A program made the translations under genes and the position numbers. From Phialocephala subalpina (taxonomy: Eukaryota > Ascomycota > Leotiomycetes > Helotiales > Mollisiaceae): a stretch of DNA of 64,000 nucleotides. Positions 44,913-56,536 of this stretch are shown here, piece by piece. A model generated the notes under the pieces. It saw only the letters and a program-made list of their open reading frames with translations, did not search any database and was not told where the DNA came from. How positions within the stretch are numbered: position 1 is the first letter of the stretch; each line of letters opens with the position of its first letter. The stretch spans positions 104,936 through 168,935 of the forward strand of contig FJOG01000052.1 of the NCBI GenBank assembly GCA_900073065.1, read 5' to 3'.

Positions 44913-45542
44913 ATGTCGATCGCGTCTTTCATCCTACAAGGACCTCCAGACCTTCGTTGGAATGAAGTCTCCCAGTACATCGCCAAACATAAGCCAATTT
45001 TTTGTAGCCAAAACTACCAAATGTGCCGACATAGAGGAAACCAGGTCACGTTCGCTCAGAGTTTGAGATCTGTTCTTATAGATCAAGAGAACTTGGAAGA
45101 ACTAGAGAAAGAGGTTCAACAACTCGAGGACCGTGAACGAGATGTCATCGGAGATTTTGATAATGAGACCGATACCATTCAAGCGGAATACAAACGAGAG
45201 CTTTTGCGTTACGACGAGATATGCGCCGTAAGCCAGGCTGACATTGCCGAATAGTATTCAGAGTATTCCCTCAAGCCCAGTGAGCCTAGATTCCAGGATC
45301 CCGGCGAGGATGTCGAGCAGACACCTAAGGTTAGGAAAGGCTTGAGACGATGGAGAGCATGGACGACTAAGGCTGAAGACTGGGAAGCTCGAGTTTGGGC
45401 TCGCAGATATGAGAAGCTAGCAAATCTGGGGACTATGGGTCGCCGAATTGATGAACTTCACCATTCCATCAATGATATCCAGCTAGCCGTAGATAGGAGC
45501 GAACGATTGGTCGATCAATCTATAGCATTGTTTCAGGGCTAG
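44913..45542 (+). pseudogene. Coiled-coil protein, paralogue of 46422-47132, with one premature stop
   Basis: A single frame of 209 codons interrupted only by TAG at 45252-45254. It starts MSIASFILQGPPDLRWNEVS and continues with a Cys pair (IFCSQNYQMC), a charged helical region (LEELEKEVQQLEDRERDV) and, beyond the stop, EQTPKVRKGLRRWRAW and ERLVDQSIALF. It matches the neighbour gene in order: PPDLRWNEVSQYI against VDDPRWGEVARYI, KPIFC..C against KPLLC..C, and ADIAE-stop against ADIDEW. The neighbour has Trp exactly where this copy has TAG, so a single TGG-to-TAG change explains the break. It could be a recent pseudogene, a polymorphic null allele, or read through; the sequence cannot decide. 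Confidence 0.65.
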
Positions 45543-46421
45543 CGGTGGTTGAAGCCTGACAAGCTTTGCATTCATCTCTTTCTCAATGACGCCGGTACTT
45601 CCTTCAGATACCCGCCCTGCCCGCGCCTAGATCATGGCCATCTGAATTTAGTTACGGTTAAGTTTAAGTCATAATAACTCTGCAAAGTATTAGACCGCAA
45701 CCAGCAGTTCAACCTCCTCTTCAATATCTACTATTATGTAACACTCGTCAATTTCATGTATTTCTATCCAAGTGATCGAAGGACGCACTTCTAACCTATC
45801 AATCCCCTTCTTTTCTTATCTACGATAATCATGAGATTATATTTGAATAATGTTCTCAGTACTGCTCTATGATTCCTTGAGCTTGTATTTGCACACACTA
45901 TTTGTTCTATTCCTGCGTCAATACTTAAGTTAATTCAACTCTCGCACCGCTTGTTTGCTGTCTTTATAGAGGCTCGCTTGTTTCCGGGTTTCCGTTACGA
46001 CCTTCTCCACTCAATCAAGAATATGAGGCGATTCTCAGGCAAAGACTCCTGTCTTCCATTATCTCTAGACATAAACCCTCTCCAAAGAAGATTACTAAGA
46101 GCAAGAACTATATCTGGCATAAGAGGACTTGGATGTGTTTGGACGAGCTTGTTGTGCATAACCCTATACAACGATCTCGGTTCACACTCAGAACTAGCCC
46201 CTTCCGACTTCCGGACTTTTCATACTGATTTTATTTAGAGTACAGGCTGCTGTCTAGTGGCTGTTTTTTTTTTTTTAAAAAAAAAGAACAACAGGAATTG
46301 AAATGTCATAAGGTTGACGGGAGGACCGAGTTCAAATACAATTTCTCTTTACTACAACAGTACAAGCAACCACAAACCCAACGTTCGCATACCAACTTAC
46401 ACAGCCATAGACGACATTAAG
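45543..46421. other. Intergenic between tandem paralogues
   Basis: No gene seen; a T-run directly followed by an A-run (46265-46288) can fold back on itself. Confidence 0.5.
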
Positions 46422-47132
46422 ATGTCTTTCATCTACTGTATCGAAGACGTCGACGACCCTCGCTGGGGAGAAGTCGCTAGATACATTGATAGATTCAAGC
46501 CACTCCTCTGTGACCAAGAATGTGCCGCATGTCTCAATTCAGAGAAACATCAAATTCTAACTCTCTGTCAGAACATCAACCACTACTACAAAGCCCAAAC
46601 AACGTTGGAAATGCTGGAAGCCCAGCGCCAACAAGTCAAAAGCGCTGAGCAAGAGGGCATCGACGCATTCAGAAGAGAATTCAACCACGCCACCGACGTC
46701 CGCCGCCTCGAACGTGTTCGTCTGAACAGTGCGACTGACCAGGTGCATGCAGATATTGATGAGTGGCTACCCCTCTACATGAATGGTGGTTCCGGAGCCC
46801 AGAACCGACCAGAGGTGATGGAAGGCTTCAATCGCTGGCTAGCATTCAATAAGAAACGGCCGGAATGGCTGAGTCAGATTGAAGCTGCAGACCAGGACTT
46901 TGCGTATCAATTCGGCCTTCGCGTCTCAGCTCATATGGATAGCTTCGAGGCTCAGTACATTGAGCTTGAACGTGACATCGAGAATGCACGACAACTCAGT
47001 ACCAAGAGCGAGCAATTGATAGTTGAAGACATCAAGTGGTTCCGCAAACAGCAGGAATTGATCCCAGATCATATTCCCGCACGTCTTCATCTGAGCAATA
47101 CTGGCAACATCTTCCTCCACAAGCGCAACTAG
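46422..47132 (+). CDS. Coiled-coil protein of unknown function (paralogue of 44913-45542)
   Basis: A 236-residue single-exon frame; the start MSFIYCIEDVDDPRWGEVAR is chosen by alignment with the upstream paralogue, although the frame is open from 46314. A Cys cluster CDQECAAC lies near residue 30, followed by long charged helices (LEMLEAQRQQVKSAEQEGID; QYIELERDIENARQL) likely to form coiled coils. There is no signal peptide or membrane helix, so it is probably cytosolic. No function is known. It is the intact member of a tandem pair; its sister carries a nonsense codon. Confidence 0.72.
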   Translation: MSFIYCIEDVDDPRWGEVARYIDRFKPLLCDQECAACLNSEKHQILTLCQNINHYYKAQTTLEMLEAQRQQVKSAEQEGIDAFRREFNHATDVRRLERVRLNSATDQVHADIDEWLPLYMNGGSGAQNRPEVMEGFNRWLAFNKKRPEWLSQIEAADQDFAYQFGLRVSAHMDSFEAQYIELERDIENARQLSTKSEQLIVEDIKWFRKQQELIPDHIPARLHLSNTGNIFLHKRN

Positions 47133-47643
47133 GTCACCAGACATCAATCACACCGCAAGACGTGACCTGCGTGAACCTTTAGGTAGCACATGCTCTTCGG
47201 AGCATTAGATTGTAAGAACCAATGAAAACCTCCTTCCCCACATCTAACGTCCATGCCGTTCGTGATGTCCACGTCAGTGCTCGACCAAAGTGATACCCGG
47301 CCCCAATTCGCAACCCCCACTTGTTCCTCGTTCTCCTATACCTTCAGACTTTTATAAATCTTCCGCCTGTTCACGTCAGATGTGCCCATGACTTTCTCAG
47401 AAACTCGTTTAGAAACTAATGACATTAGCAGCTCCCTGAAAACAAAGGAACAATCAGATAATTCTTTGTTAGATAGACCCGATATCCCAAACAATTGTAT
47501 TATTTTCCTTCTTTGTCCCTCTCAACCTTTTAAGAGGGGGAATCCTGAACAATGAATGGTAAAGAAGGTCAACTTCAACTTCAATCTCCTCTCTCATCCC
47601 AATTCTATCGATCTATCTCATTTTCACTTGAACATCACCCAAG
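47133..47643. other. Intergenic
   Basis: CT-rich promoter-like sequence precedes the next small ORF; no gene is seen. Confidence 0.5.
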
Positions 47644-48024
47644 ATGTCTATCACACTAATCCTCAAGCTTAAGATCAGCTTCTGCATTGAGCTCACAACT
47701 TGCCCTACTTGCAGCTCTATCTCTGCCCACTTCATGAAAGCAAGTGCCTGCCCAGCTCTCCCTCACCACTCATCCCCGAGCCAACCATGGTGCGTCAAAA
47801 CCTCAGCCCCTTGCTCTACCTGCCTCCCTCATCTTCAAGACATCCCTCGAGACATGTATGGAGAAGAGAAGGTCCCAATGTCACCAAGAGCATCGGGTGC
47901 CTGGAGAAGAAGACTCAAAATCTTCACCCGACTTGAGCGGGGATTGGGATCAAGTAGTCCGCGGTTAGCTGGTCCGCCGCCGACAGATCGGCCTGCGCAT
48001 ATGGCGATTAAGGATGATGATTAA
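47644..48024 (+). CDS. Small Cys-rich hypothetical protein
   Basis: A 126-codon frame starting after the leader ATCACCCAAG. Cys pairs include TTCPTCSSIS, SACPAL and APCSTCLPHL, compatible with a zinc-binding fold. The stretch HLQDIPRDMYG echoes TIQDIPR of the 43827-44186 gene. The C-terminus is basic, then acidic (AIKDDD). Two other frames overlap with ORFs of 70-80 codons, so coding status is moderate. No family is recognised. Confidence 0.45.
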   Translation: MSITLILKLKISFCIELTTCPTCSSISAHFMKASACPALPHHSSPSQPWCVKTSAPCSTCLPHLQDIPRDMYGEEKVPMSPRASGAWRRRLKIFTRLERGLGSSSPRLAGPPPTDRPAHMAIKDDD

Positions 48025-49210
48025 ATGAAGAAAGATTGAAGTGTGGAGAGAAAGAAAGAGAGAGGTATAGATGAAATATAAATACAAATTATTAATACCA
48101 TTGTTTCGAGGTCGAAGTTCATCGGTGATAGTGACCCCGCACCAAGCCCTCAATTTCATATCCCCCGCATTGTGATCGCATGTTTCCCATCGATAATTAT
48201 TCGAATCTAAACAACTTAAAGCACAATAGTAGGATATCAAAGTGTAACAAAAGACCAAAGCATTATGTGAAGAATGTGTTTGAAAGGGAGTTCAGGATCT
48301 CTAGCCACCGTTCAAAGCTTTAGCACCAGCAAATAAAGGTGCCCCACATTTCCGAATCCTTCATGAGTATCCAGTAGTAGAGTTCGATCCAAAGCGACAA
48401 TAAATTGTGTACAGAACGCATGGACTCCAAGGAATGGTCCTACCTAACTCAAATCTGTATTCCGGGCGACTGGCAATTGGAGACCCCTCGCTAAAACTCA
48501 GGGGTTCGCTTGCAAAGAGGGATAATTGGACTCATCGAAGAAACCCCAATTCTCTGCTCCAGCAGCTCTTTTTCCAAACGAGGAATAAATGAAGGCTTGA
48601 TAGTTGGTATCAATGTCGTGCCCATGATCCATGAACCTCTACTTGGTCTAATGCGCGCAATATATCTCACCACCGTTCCTTCTTCAGAATGACGACTCAA
48701 GAGATATCTATCCCCGACAGCCTTCCCCTAATTACAAAAGCGCATTCTCTTCTCGTCAATCAGCAGCGGTCTTCGCTGCCACTGCAGCGGCAGTGGTGCT
48801 TTGCAGCCAGAACCTTTGGGCATTCACGCATTGATGCTTGGGGTATTTAAGTTCAATCGCTCTCGTGGAGAACATCGCACCAGGAAATTGGAGTTGTTTA
48901 TTGTTTTGGATGCGAGAATATCTATGGAAGATATAAGAGACAGGGAATTGAAGTTAACTTGTTGCTTTTTGAGGTTTTCTAAGAGCAGGCCTTCGAATCG
49001 TATGAGGGAAAGAGGAGCAGATGGAAGAAAGAGAAAGAGATGAAGAGAATGTTGTTTGATTTGTTGGTATTACAATTGGTATCGAATTACAAAATAAAAT
49101 CTAAAGTCTAGGATCTGTGATTTGGCAGTGATGCCTCTAACGCCTCTGCACCCAATGCTCCATCTACCCCGCTATCTACCCCTCCAAATCTACACCTCTC
49201 TTTCCCCCAT
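48025..49210. other. Intergenic
   Basis: Only short ORFs without motifs; the 3' flank of the PDR transporter lies at its right end. Confidence 0.5.
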
Positions 49211-52200
49211 CTACTCCTTCTTCGCCTTACTCTTCGTCTTCGGAACGCGTACAAGCCAGTACAAAAACACCGCCATAACAGCATTGAAAATAATAAACGC
49301 CCACATAATGCCAAAATTCCTCCAGCGATGCGAATAACTCGCTCCTCCCAACTGCGTCAAGAACTGATTCGTGCTATCCAAAGAACAATACTCACACGTC
49401 CCAGTCGCATTAGGGGACAGCAAATACCCGCCCGCACCGTAGGAGTTGATATACGTATCCAAGTACTGATGACAAGTCTCGCCCGCCGGCGCCATGAACC
49501 GTCTGAATTCATTACTCGCGCAAACCACGTTCGTGTTTGCGACTCCGACAGAGAGCATTGCGTCAACGAGGTATGTGAAGGGCGATACTCTGTACATGAA
49601 GATCCAGAAATGGGGGAACACACTCGGAGATGCGAGGACGCCGCAAAATACGAGGGTTAGGGAGAACATGAGTTGTGCGATGTTTCCTCCCGTTTCAGCG
49701 GTGTCGATTGCGGCGATGACCATGTTTGTGAACGTTGATGTGAAAAGCAAAAACTCCCAGATGAGGAGGAACATCAACCCGCCGCGTTCGGTGACGGCGT
49801 TGGTGGGGGTGGCGTTTCGATAGAGACCGATGGGGTAGTACCAGCAGAAGTAGATTAGGACGGCCATGAGTGAGTTCCAGGGAAGTTCAACGACGATGTT
49901 GGATATCATGAATGCCTTCCAGCTATAAGTTTTTGATGGTCGTTCGCGGGCTTCGTACAAGGAACGTTGGGTTACGAAGTGAGGCATGATTTGTTGAACG
50001 AGTTGTCCGAAGATAGTGAAGAGCATGAAGATGGCGAACATTTGATTTTGTAGCTCTTGTTGCGAGGTCCCGGCGTTGAAGAATGAGAATCCAATGAACA
50101 GAGCGGAGAAGACGCAGAGGGCCGTTTTGGAGTAGATGTATGAAGGTGTGCGCCAATATTGTTCGAAAACACGTTTGGTGACTTCCCATTGTTGGACACC
50201 GAATGGGGCAGCGAATTCGCGGAAGGATGCTTTGTCGTCGGGGGTTGCGGATGGTTGTGTCTTGGCTGGGAGTTCGGCCTTTAAGCGATCGAGTTCGCGG
50301 TGGACGTCCTGGTATTCTTGAGAGGATCGCCAGGTTTCGTGCCAGTCGATGTCGGTGTGTGTTCCGGGGGCGGCGCCGATTACTTCAAGCATCCATTCTG
50401 CGGGGTTGGCGGAGGGAGGGCAGGCGTGGGCGCCATTGCGTTCGAAGTACTTGGTAAGGATGGAAGCATTGTCGCCGACTTCGCCGAAGTAGACGGTTCG
50501 TCCTCCTTTGGCCAGGAACAAGAGGCGGTCGAATCGTTGGAACAACATGGCGGAAGGTTGATGGATCTATGGGGTTAGCTTTATTCGACTAACAGTGAGA
50601 GGTGACTTACAGTGCAAAGAACAGCTTGACCATTCTTGGTCAATTTCTCCATCAAATCACAAATAGCCCAAGAAGTCTGAGAATCGAGACCGGACGTAGG
50701 TTCATCCAAGAAGAGCAACAATTCAGGCTTTGCGGCAAGTTCAACACCAATAGTGAGACGCTTGCGTTGTTCGACGTTCAAACCTTCACCTGGTACACCG
50801 ACGACGGCATCTGCGTACTCTTCCATGTCCAATAACTTGATGACTTCGTTGACATATTCGAGCTTTTCCTTGCGAGGAACCTTGGCAGGTTGTCGAAGAA
50901 GTGCGCTGAAGTTCAGAGCTTCGCGAACGGTGGAAGTGGACAGGTGAAGATCTTGCTGTTGAACATAGCCGGTTTTGCGCTGGAAGGAGTTATCGCGTTC
51001 ACGTCCATCAACTAGCATTCCGCCGGTGATGACACCCATTGTTGTACGAGTAGCGAGGACATCAAGAAGAGTGGTTTTACCGGCACCAGAAACACCCTAC
51101 ATCTGTTAGTGAAGACTCAATCAAACAGGTTTGATACATACCATAAGAGCTGTCAATGTTCCAGGCTTGACCCAGCCATCGACGTGATCCAGAATTCGGC
51201 GTGGCTCACCCTTAATCTTGATGTCGTAGCAGACATCCTCCCAGTGGAAGATGGCAGTTTGTCTCTTGATGACCGATGATACGTCAACGCGGCTGCTTGT
51301 CTTCTCGGCTCCGGCATAGTTGGCAGCTCCAACTTCGACATCACTTCCTCGCTGTTTCAGAGCTGCGGGAGTATGACCTCGACGGAAGAGCAGGACCTCT
51401 CCCTTGGACTTCTTGGCAGTGATGTACTCGGTAGCGACGAGGTAGGTAGTGCAGAGACCAATCAGGAAAACCCAGAGGATACCAAAGTTCCTCCACTTGT
51501 GAGAGGGGTAGTATTGGTACGACGACTCAATCATCGCAAGTCCATCGACGACAGACTGTCCAGCCACAGCACCAACTGCAGAACAGACCTTCTCCGTTGG
51601 TAACACATTGGCGTAAGCTGGACCTTGAGGAATGAATGCGTTTGATAGACAAGTGAAGTTCCTGCCAGCAAATTCATTGACCATCAAAGCTTCGAATCCA
51701 TACGCGACAGGATCCAAGTAATTGATCCACCTAGCCCATCCACGCATGTAGGGAACAGGAAGAGCGAAGCCAGTATAGATGACGATTGCGAGGATCAAGA
51801 CTGCAGCTGGAGCCATGGCCTGGGAAAGGGTCCTGGAAACTGAAGCGATGGTTCGGAACAACATTGACATGACCAAGGTCAACATGAATGAGATCAGCAG
51901 GAAGAAAAAGAAGTTTCCAGGGTTCCGGTTGAGGTTGGTCATGAAGTATAGCGTGATATTGAAGATGATTGCGTTGGAGATCTTGTAAGGCAGGTCGGTA
52001 AGCATGGAGGCCACAGCTTCACAAGATGGGTGATACAGGGCATATCTCGAATGCTTCTCGACAATGGGACGTTGGGCGTAAAGTGTGAGAATCTGCAAAC
52101 AGGTCAGTTTTGAAAGATACGATTGATGGTAAGGTTCTATACCTCAAGGGCGGAACCGAAAGCGTTGAGCAAGATGGCAAAGAAGAGGATAGCACTCCGT

Positions 52201-54020
52201 GAGAAGAAACTGCCAGTGGTTTGAGGGAGATTGTAAAAGACACTGCTGATAACCAGAGCCATCATGAAGTTACCGAAAAGCTGAGTGAAGGTCAACGAAG
52301 GGTCACCCTTCAATCGCCAGAATCCACGCCTCAGACAAAGCTTGACTTGACCAACGTATGACAGAGTATATGGACTCGTGACTCGTTGATGCTTCGACTG
52401 TTGTGCTCTGCGTGACTCCTTGAATTCTTGCAGATGCTGTCCGTGAAATTGGTATTGGTTGTTGTACGCATCGACTTCCTGGCGGAGTCTTGCATACTCA
52501 GGACTGGCCTCCCATACACGGCGGAAGTCGTCGGGTGTTCTGGGAACTCTGCCTTCGAAGCCTTCTCGTACAACACGCTCGAGGGAACTTGTCATTGATG
52601 TCAAGAAATCGGCGGTCGTTTGTCGGGAGGGGCATTCGAACCCGAGGTTGACGAAATATTCTTTGGCATCGGTACATCTACCAAAGTAAATCTGTCGGCC
52701 TTCGTAGAGAACAGCAACCTTGTCGAAGATCTGGTATTGTTAGCTTAGTTCAATAGTGGAAAGGGGAGTGCGTACATCGTAAGCACTTTGAGGAGCTTGG
52801 TAGATAGCCACAACAGCTGTAGATCCAAGGAGATCTGTGGACATTCGGAGTGTCTTGCAGAACTCAATTGCGTTGGCACTGTCAAGACCTCTCGTGCTGT
52901 TGTCCCAACATTGAAGTGGGGCACCACTCAGAGCAGCCTCAGCAATCGTCACACGTTTTCGCTCTCCTCCACTGACTCCGCGAATGAAGTCGTTGCCAAC
53001 TCGAGTGTTGATGGTGTGGCTGATGCCGAAGACTGCCATGATCACATCTCGGAGATATCTGGCGAACTCTTGACGAGTGATGCCTCCTGGGATGTGTCGA
53101 GGAGCTCTGGCTTGTGCTGCGAATTCGAGGGTTTGACCGACCGTAAGCTGGGGGAAATGGACATCGACTTCAGCAGTATAGATTGCTTCGCCTCGGAAAT
53201 CTTTGTACATCTGCTCGGGTGTGATTCCTTGGTAGTTGATGTTGGACTTTTCGTCGATGTAGAAACCGTTGGTCTCGCCGGCGATGGTCTTGAGGAAGGT
53301 GGAGCAACCGCTGAATACTGTTAGCATGGGAAATGATTCCGGGAACAAACACCTACGAGCCTGGTGGGCCAAGAACGACAAGCATTTCACCACTGTGTAC
53401 GACACCATCCAAGTTCTGGAGAATATCAATCTTGCGGGGGTTGTCCATACGAAGAAGCTTCTTCGCCAGACCAACAACCTCAAGAGCAACATTGCCAACA
53501 CTCTTCTGGTAATCCGTCGCCGAACCAAAACCATAAACATTCAAGTCCTTGTATGCAAATCCTGAAGTACGCTGCTTCCACTTTTCAGGGTCGCGTGCCT
53601 GCAGGTTGAGCAGCGATTTGGCGAACGCATGTGGCTTGAAGTTGGGCGATGCAGGGTTCAAAACCGAGTCCTCTCCCTCCTCGAATGGATTCCTGTTGTA
53701 TATACTGTGGTGGGATTGTGTCGTATATTTTCGTGCCAGTTGCAACACTTCCTCGTCTCTCCTCTTCTCCTCAGCTTCGTCGTCTCTCGAGTCGCCCCTC
53801 TCAGAGTTGTTCTCCGTCTTCTCGTTCTCGGCCACCATGATGGTAGATTGTTCAGACATATCGACCGTCTGATCTGACCTCAAACTTCCAGCTCCTGCAG
53901 TAGCAGCCGTGCGATCATAATTCCCGAGGGTGAAGTTCCCTGGAAAGTGGGTTAGCCTGTAGTAATCACTTCTCAACAACCCCGCCAAAAAAGAAAATAT
54001 CACGTACCAACGAGCGACAT
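49211..54020 (-). CDS. PDR-type (ABC-G) multidrug ABC transporter
   Basis: Seven exons are read: 54020-54008, 53939-53357, 53310-52776, 52730-52143, 52092-51142, 51096-50611 and 50566-49211, with six introns of 44-68 bp. They join without stops to 1503 residues, the expected full size. The start [13 protein letters not shown] uses a 13-nt first exon. Layout is NBD1-TMD1-NBD2-TMD2. NBD1 has the PDR-typical degenerate P-loop [13 protein letters not shown] (Cys for Lys), signature VSGGERKRV and Walker [15 protein letters not shown]2 has canonical [15 protein letters not shown], degenerate signature LNVEQRKRL and [13 protein letters not shown]. This asymmetry of ATP sites is normal for the family. 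Each TMD has about six helices; long outer loops near the end hold Cys pairs (CEYCSL). It exports xenobiotics, fungicides or own metabolites across the plasma membrane. No gene cluster for a metabolite is adjacent. Confidence 0.96.
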
Positions 54021-55492
54021 CGTGATGACGTCCGAGAAAGAAGAAACGAAACGAAAACGCAAAACGAGATGAAGGTGCCAATGAAAATAAGGAAGGAGAG
54101 GAATAGATTGACTTTTATTGCGCAACTGTCAAGGTCAAGGCCAAGTAAACAAAAAGAATTCAAACCGACGAAACGGGCGAAACAAGGATGCGGCGAAGGG
54201 AACTTCTTACCACCGCGACACGAACACGACGGGAGCGCATCGCTAGAGGATGCTAGTGGGGTTGGCAGCCGTCAGTGGCTCCGTGAACTCAGCGGTCCCG
54301 TTCATCGGATGTGCTAATCTGGAGCCTCCGAAGCCACTTGGAGGCAGCCTTGGAGATGGAGAGAGGTGGCGGAGACCAATAACGGTCGGAGATGGCGACT
54401 TGGTTGGGGAGATTTATGACGAGTTTATGCAGAATACGAAAAATACGAAATTTTATGCTCTCGCTTCATAACGTGAATCTGGGGCGGGTGTTCCAGCATC
54501 CGTATCCGAGCGAATTCTAGAACATTTGCCACGAGATTGGTCCCTGGCGCTCGGATGTCGAGCTTTGTTTCCGAGCGTCTTCGGTAACACTTGCGATTTG
54601 TGAGCAAAGCAGGGCCCGTTCTGCAGATGACGACTGACTGTGCATGAAGAGGTCCCCCTTTTGGAGTCGCCGTTGACGAGTGCCAATCTCTTGGGAATTG
54701 GACAAGAAGATGAGAAGAACTCGATAGATGAGTCAATTCAAACGTATTTGGACTAGGAACGCGTCAGTCCAGTGCTGCGCAATTTCACCAAGAGTGATAT
54801 CATTTCGACTCATCATAGAGATGGACAAGTAGTCGTGTGCGAACTTTCCTTCTTGATGAAACTCAAAACCAGACTGCTTGAGAGGAAGGAGGCAAAAGTA
54901 CCCCCCTGATTAAGTTCCGTTTTGAGTTTGCTTGACCCCCGCTCTGGCGTACTGGTACATCTGACACAAAATGTGGGAACAGTCGAGATGTGTCACGTGT
55001 GAAGCGGAATCCGGATTTCAAGTACTTTCCAGACCTCCTTGGAATATCAGAAGGCTTGCATCACCTACGATATACCGTAAATCTATCTAAAAAAAAATTG
55101 AGAAAGATGTATAAAGAAGCTAATGCAGCGTGCCTCAACTTTCGGCACAACCAAGAAACATACATCCGAGAAGAGAAGCACTCATATACCCGAATTAACC
55201 CCACACTCATACATGCGAACCAATGGGAACAGTCGAGATGTGTCACGTGTGAAGCGGAATCCGGATTTCAAGTACTTTCCAGACCTCCTTGGAATATCAG
55301 AAGGCTTGCATCACCTACGATATACCGTAAATCTATCTAAAAAAAAATTGAGAAAGATGTATAAAGAAGCTAATGCAGCGTGCCTCAACTTTCGGCACAA
55401 CCAAGAAACATACATCCGAGAAGAGAAGCACTCATATACCCGAATTAACCCCACACTCATACATGCGAACCAATCAAATCTACACACGAAAA
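54021..55492. other. PDR transporter upstream region and 250-bp duplication
   Basis: Promoter of the transporter at 54021-54250; then ORFs without motifs, then the tandem duplication listed separately. Confidence 0.5.
54974..55473. repeat. Exact tandem duplication, 2 x 250 bp
   Basis: 54974-55223 and 55224-55473 are identical over all 250 bases, including an A9 run, and directly abut. The content differs wholly from the 26871-27370 duplication, yet the period is again exactly 250. It lies 19 bp beyond the stop of the minus-strand gene at 55493. ORFs of 60-150 codons inside it are by-products of the repetition. Confidence 0.95.
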
Positions 55493-56536
55493 TCAGAATC
55501 TCGAACTCCATCTCCTCACATCCCCTGGTCTTCCCACAGCCTCGTCATTCTGCGCACTCATCCGCCCATGCACCAACCTACTAACCGCCAACCCCTTGCC
55601 CACATCAATCGCACTCTGCAACCCCGTCACCTCCCCGGGATCCTTATGTCTCGAAAGACTCGCGCCATAACTCGCAGCAACCGTCGTCCCGACCCTCAAT
55701 CCCTTCCGTCCATACCAATGTCCAGTCTTATCCTCAACTCCAACATGCAACGCCTCTATAATCCCAGCAACGGCAGCAACTTGCCCTGCGTGAACTGCCT
55801 GGTTTGAAGTATTGAGATCTAGTTCGTTGACTAGATACCTCTTCTCCTTCTCCAAAACAGCCTTCTCCTTATCAATAAAATCTCTAGCTTTAGCAGGCAA
55901 AGACTGATGACGATGCCTCCTCCTCCTCCCTCCCCTCTCAACATCCTTCGAACTCGTCGCTTCCCCTTCCCCCTGATACGGAAACGGGAACTGAGGCGCA
56001 GGCACAAAACTCGGGTACCGCTCATACTGTTGCGGCGGATCTGGGACCGATGGCAGATTCGGATTCTCAGGACCCCAGGTTTCGAATCCGCGGTAGTAGC
56101 GTTCGTGCTCTTCATCTGTTCCTCGAGGTTGAGGTTGGGGTTGGGGCTGAGGTTGTTCTTCTCCTAGCGGACGGCTTCGACCTCGACCGTGTACTTTCTC
56201 GGCGCGAACAGCTCGTTTCCCGTCTCGGTATACGGCCTCGATTGTTTCATCGCTGCTGTCTGATGAAGATGAGCTGGAGTCGTCGCGATACCGTTTCTTG
56301 CCTTTGAGTTTGCGGCGGAGTTTCTTGACTTCGTGTTTGAGTTCTTTGACGGCGGGGTCACCGGTGGAGGATGAGGGAGGGTCGGAGGAGGGTGTGTCGT
56401 CGTTTTGTTTTAGCCAGTGGTGTTCTGCTACTGCGGCGAGGCCGGTGAGGAGGAGGGGCCCGAAACGTTTAAGGGAGACGCGGGCGATGGTTTTGGCTTT
56501 CGCGATGCCTGGGTTTGGACGAGGTGGAGGATTCAT
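55493..56536 (-). CDS. Basic low-complexity protein of unknown function
   Basis: A 347-residue frame from the Met of MNPPPRPNPGIAKAK; the frame is open 26 codons further upstream, where the alternative start gives a short hydrophobic leader. A hydrophobic stretch (GPLLLTGLAAVAEHHW) lies near residue 30. Then come a basic-acidic region (KKLRRKLKGKKRYRDD with an S-rich run), a PQ repeat (QPQPQPQPQPR), a Pro/Tyr-rich part, and a long charged helix (IDKEKAVLEKEKRYLVNELD). The Gly/Ala-rich C-terminal segment (AGQVAAVAGIIEALHVG, then GRKGLRVGTTVAASYGASL) has glycine-zipper-like spacing. A nuclear or membrane-associated role cannot be told apart. No family is named, though similar proteins are known to me as hypothetical in filamentous ascomycetes. 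Confidence 0.7.
   Translation of the reverse strand: MNPPPRPNPGIAKAKTIARVSLKRFGPLLLTGLAAVAEHHWLKQNDDTPSSDPPSSSTGDPAVKELKHEVKKLRRKLKGKKRYRDDSSSSSSDSSDETIEAVYRDGKRAVRAEKVHGRGRSRPLGEEQPQPQPQPQPRGTDEEHERYYRGFETWGPENPNLPSVPDPPQQYERYPSFVPAPQFPFPYQGEGEATSSKDVERGGRRRRHRHQSLPAKARDFIDKEKAVLEKEKRYLVNELDLNTSNQAVHAGQVAAVAGIIEALHVGVEDKTGHWYGRKGLRVGTTVAASYGASLSRHKDPGEVTGLQSAIDVGKGLAVSRLVHGRMSAQNDEAVGRPGDVRRWSSRF

Noticed and set aside
54021..54081. Upstream Met at 54081 as start of the PDR transporter
   Set aside because: It would read through a clear intron (GTACGT..CCAG) and give a Phe/Arg-rich leader unlike the family; the spliced 13-nt exon start is better.
55123..55807. ORFs of 140-150 codons across the second duplication
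   Set aside because: They are created by the repeat and lie antisense to the gene at 55493-56536.
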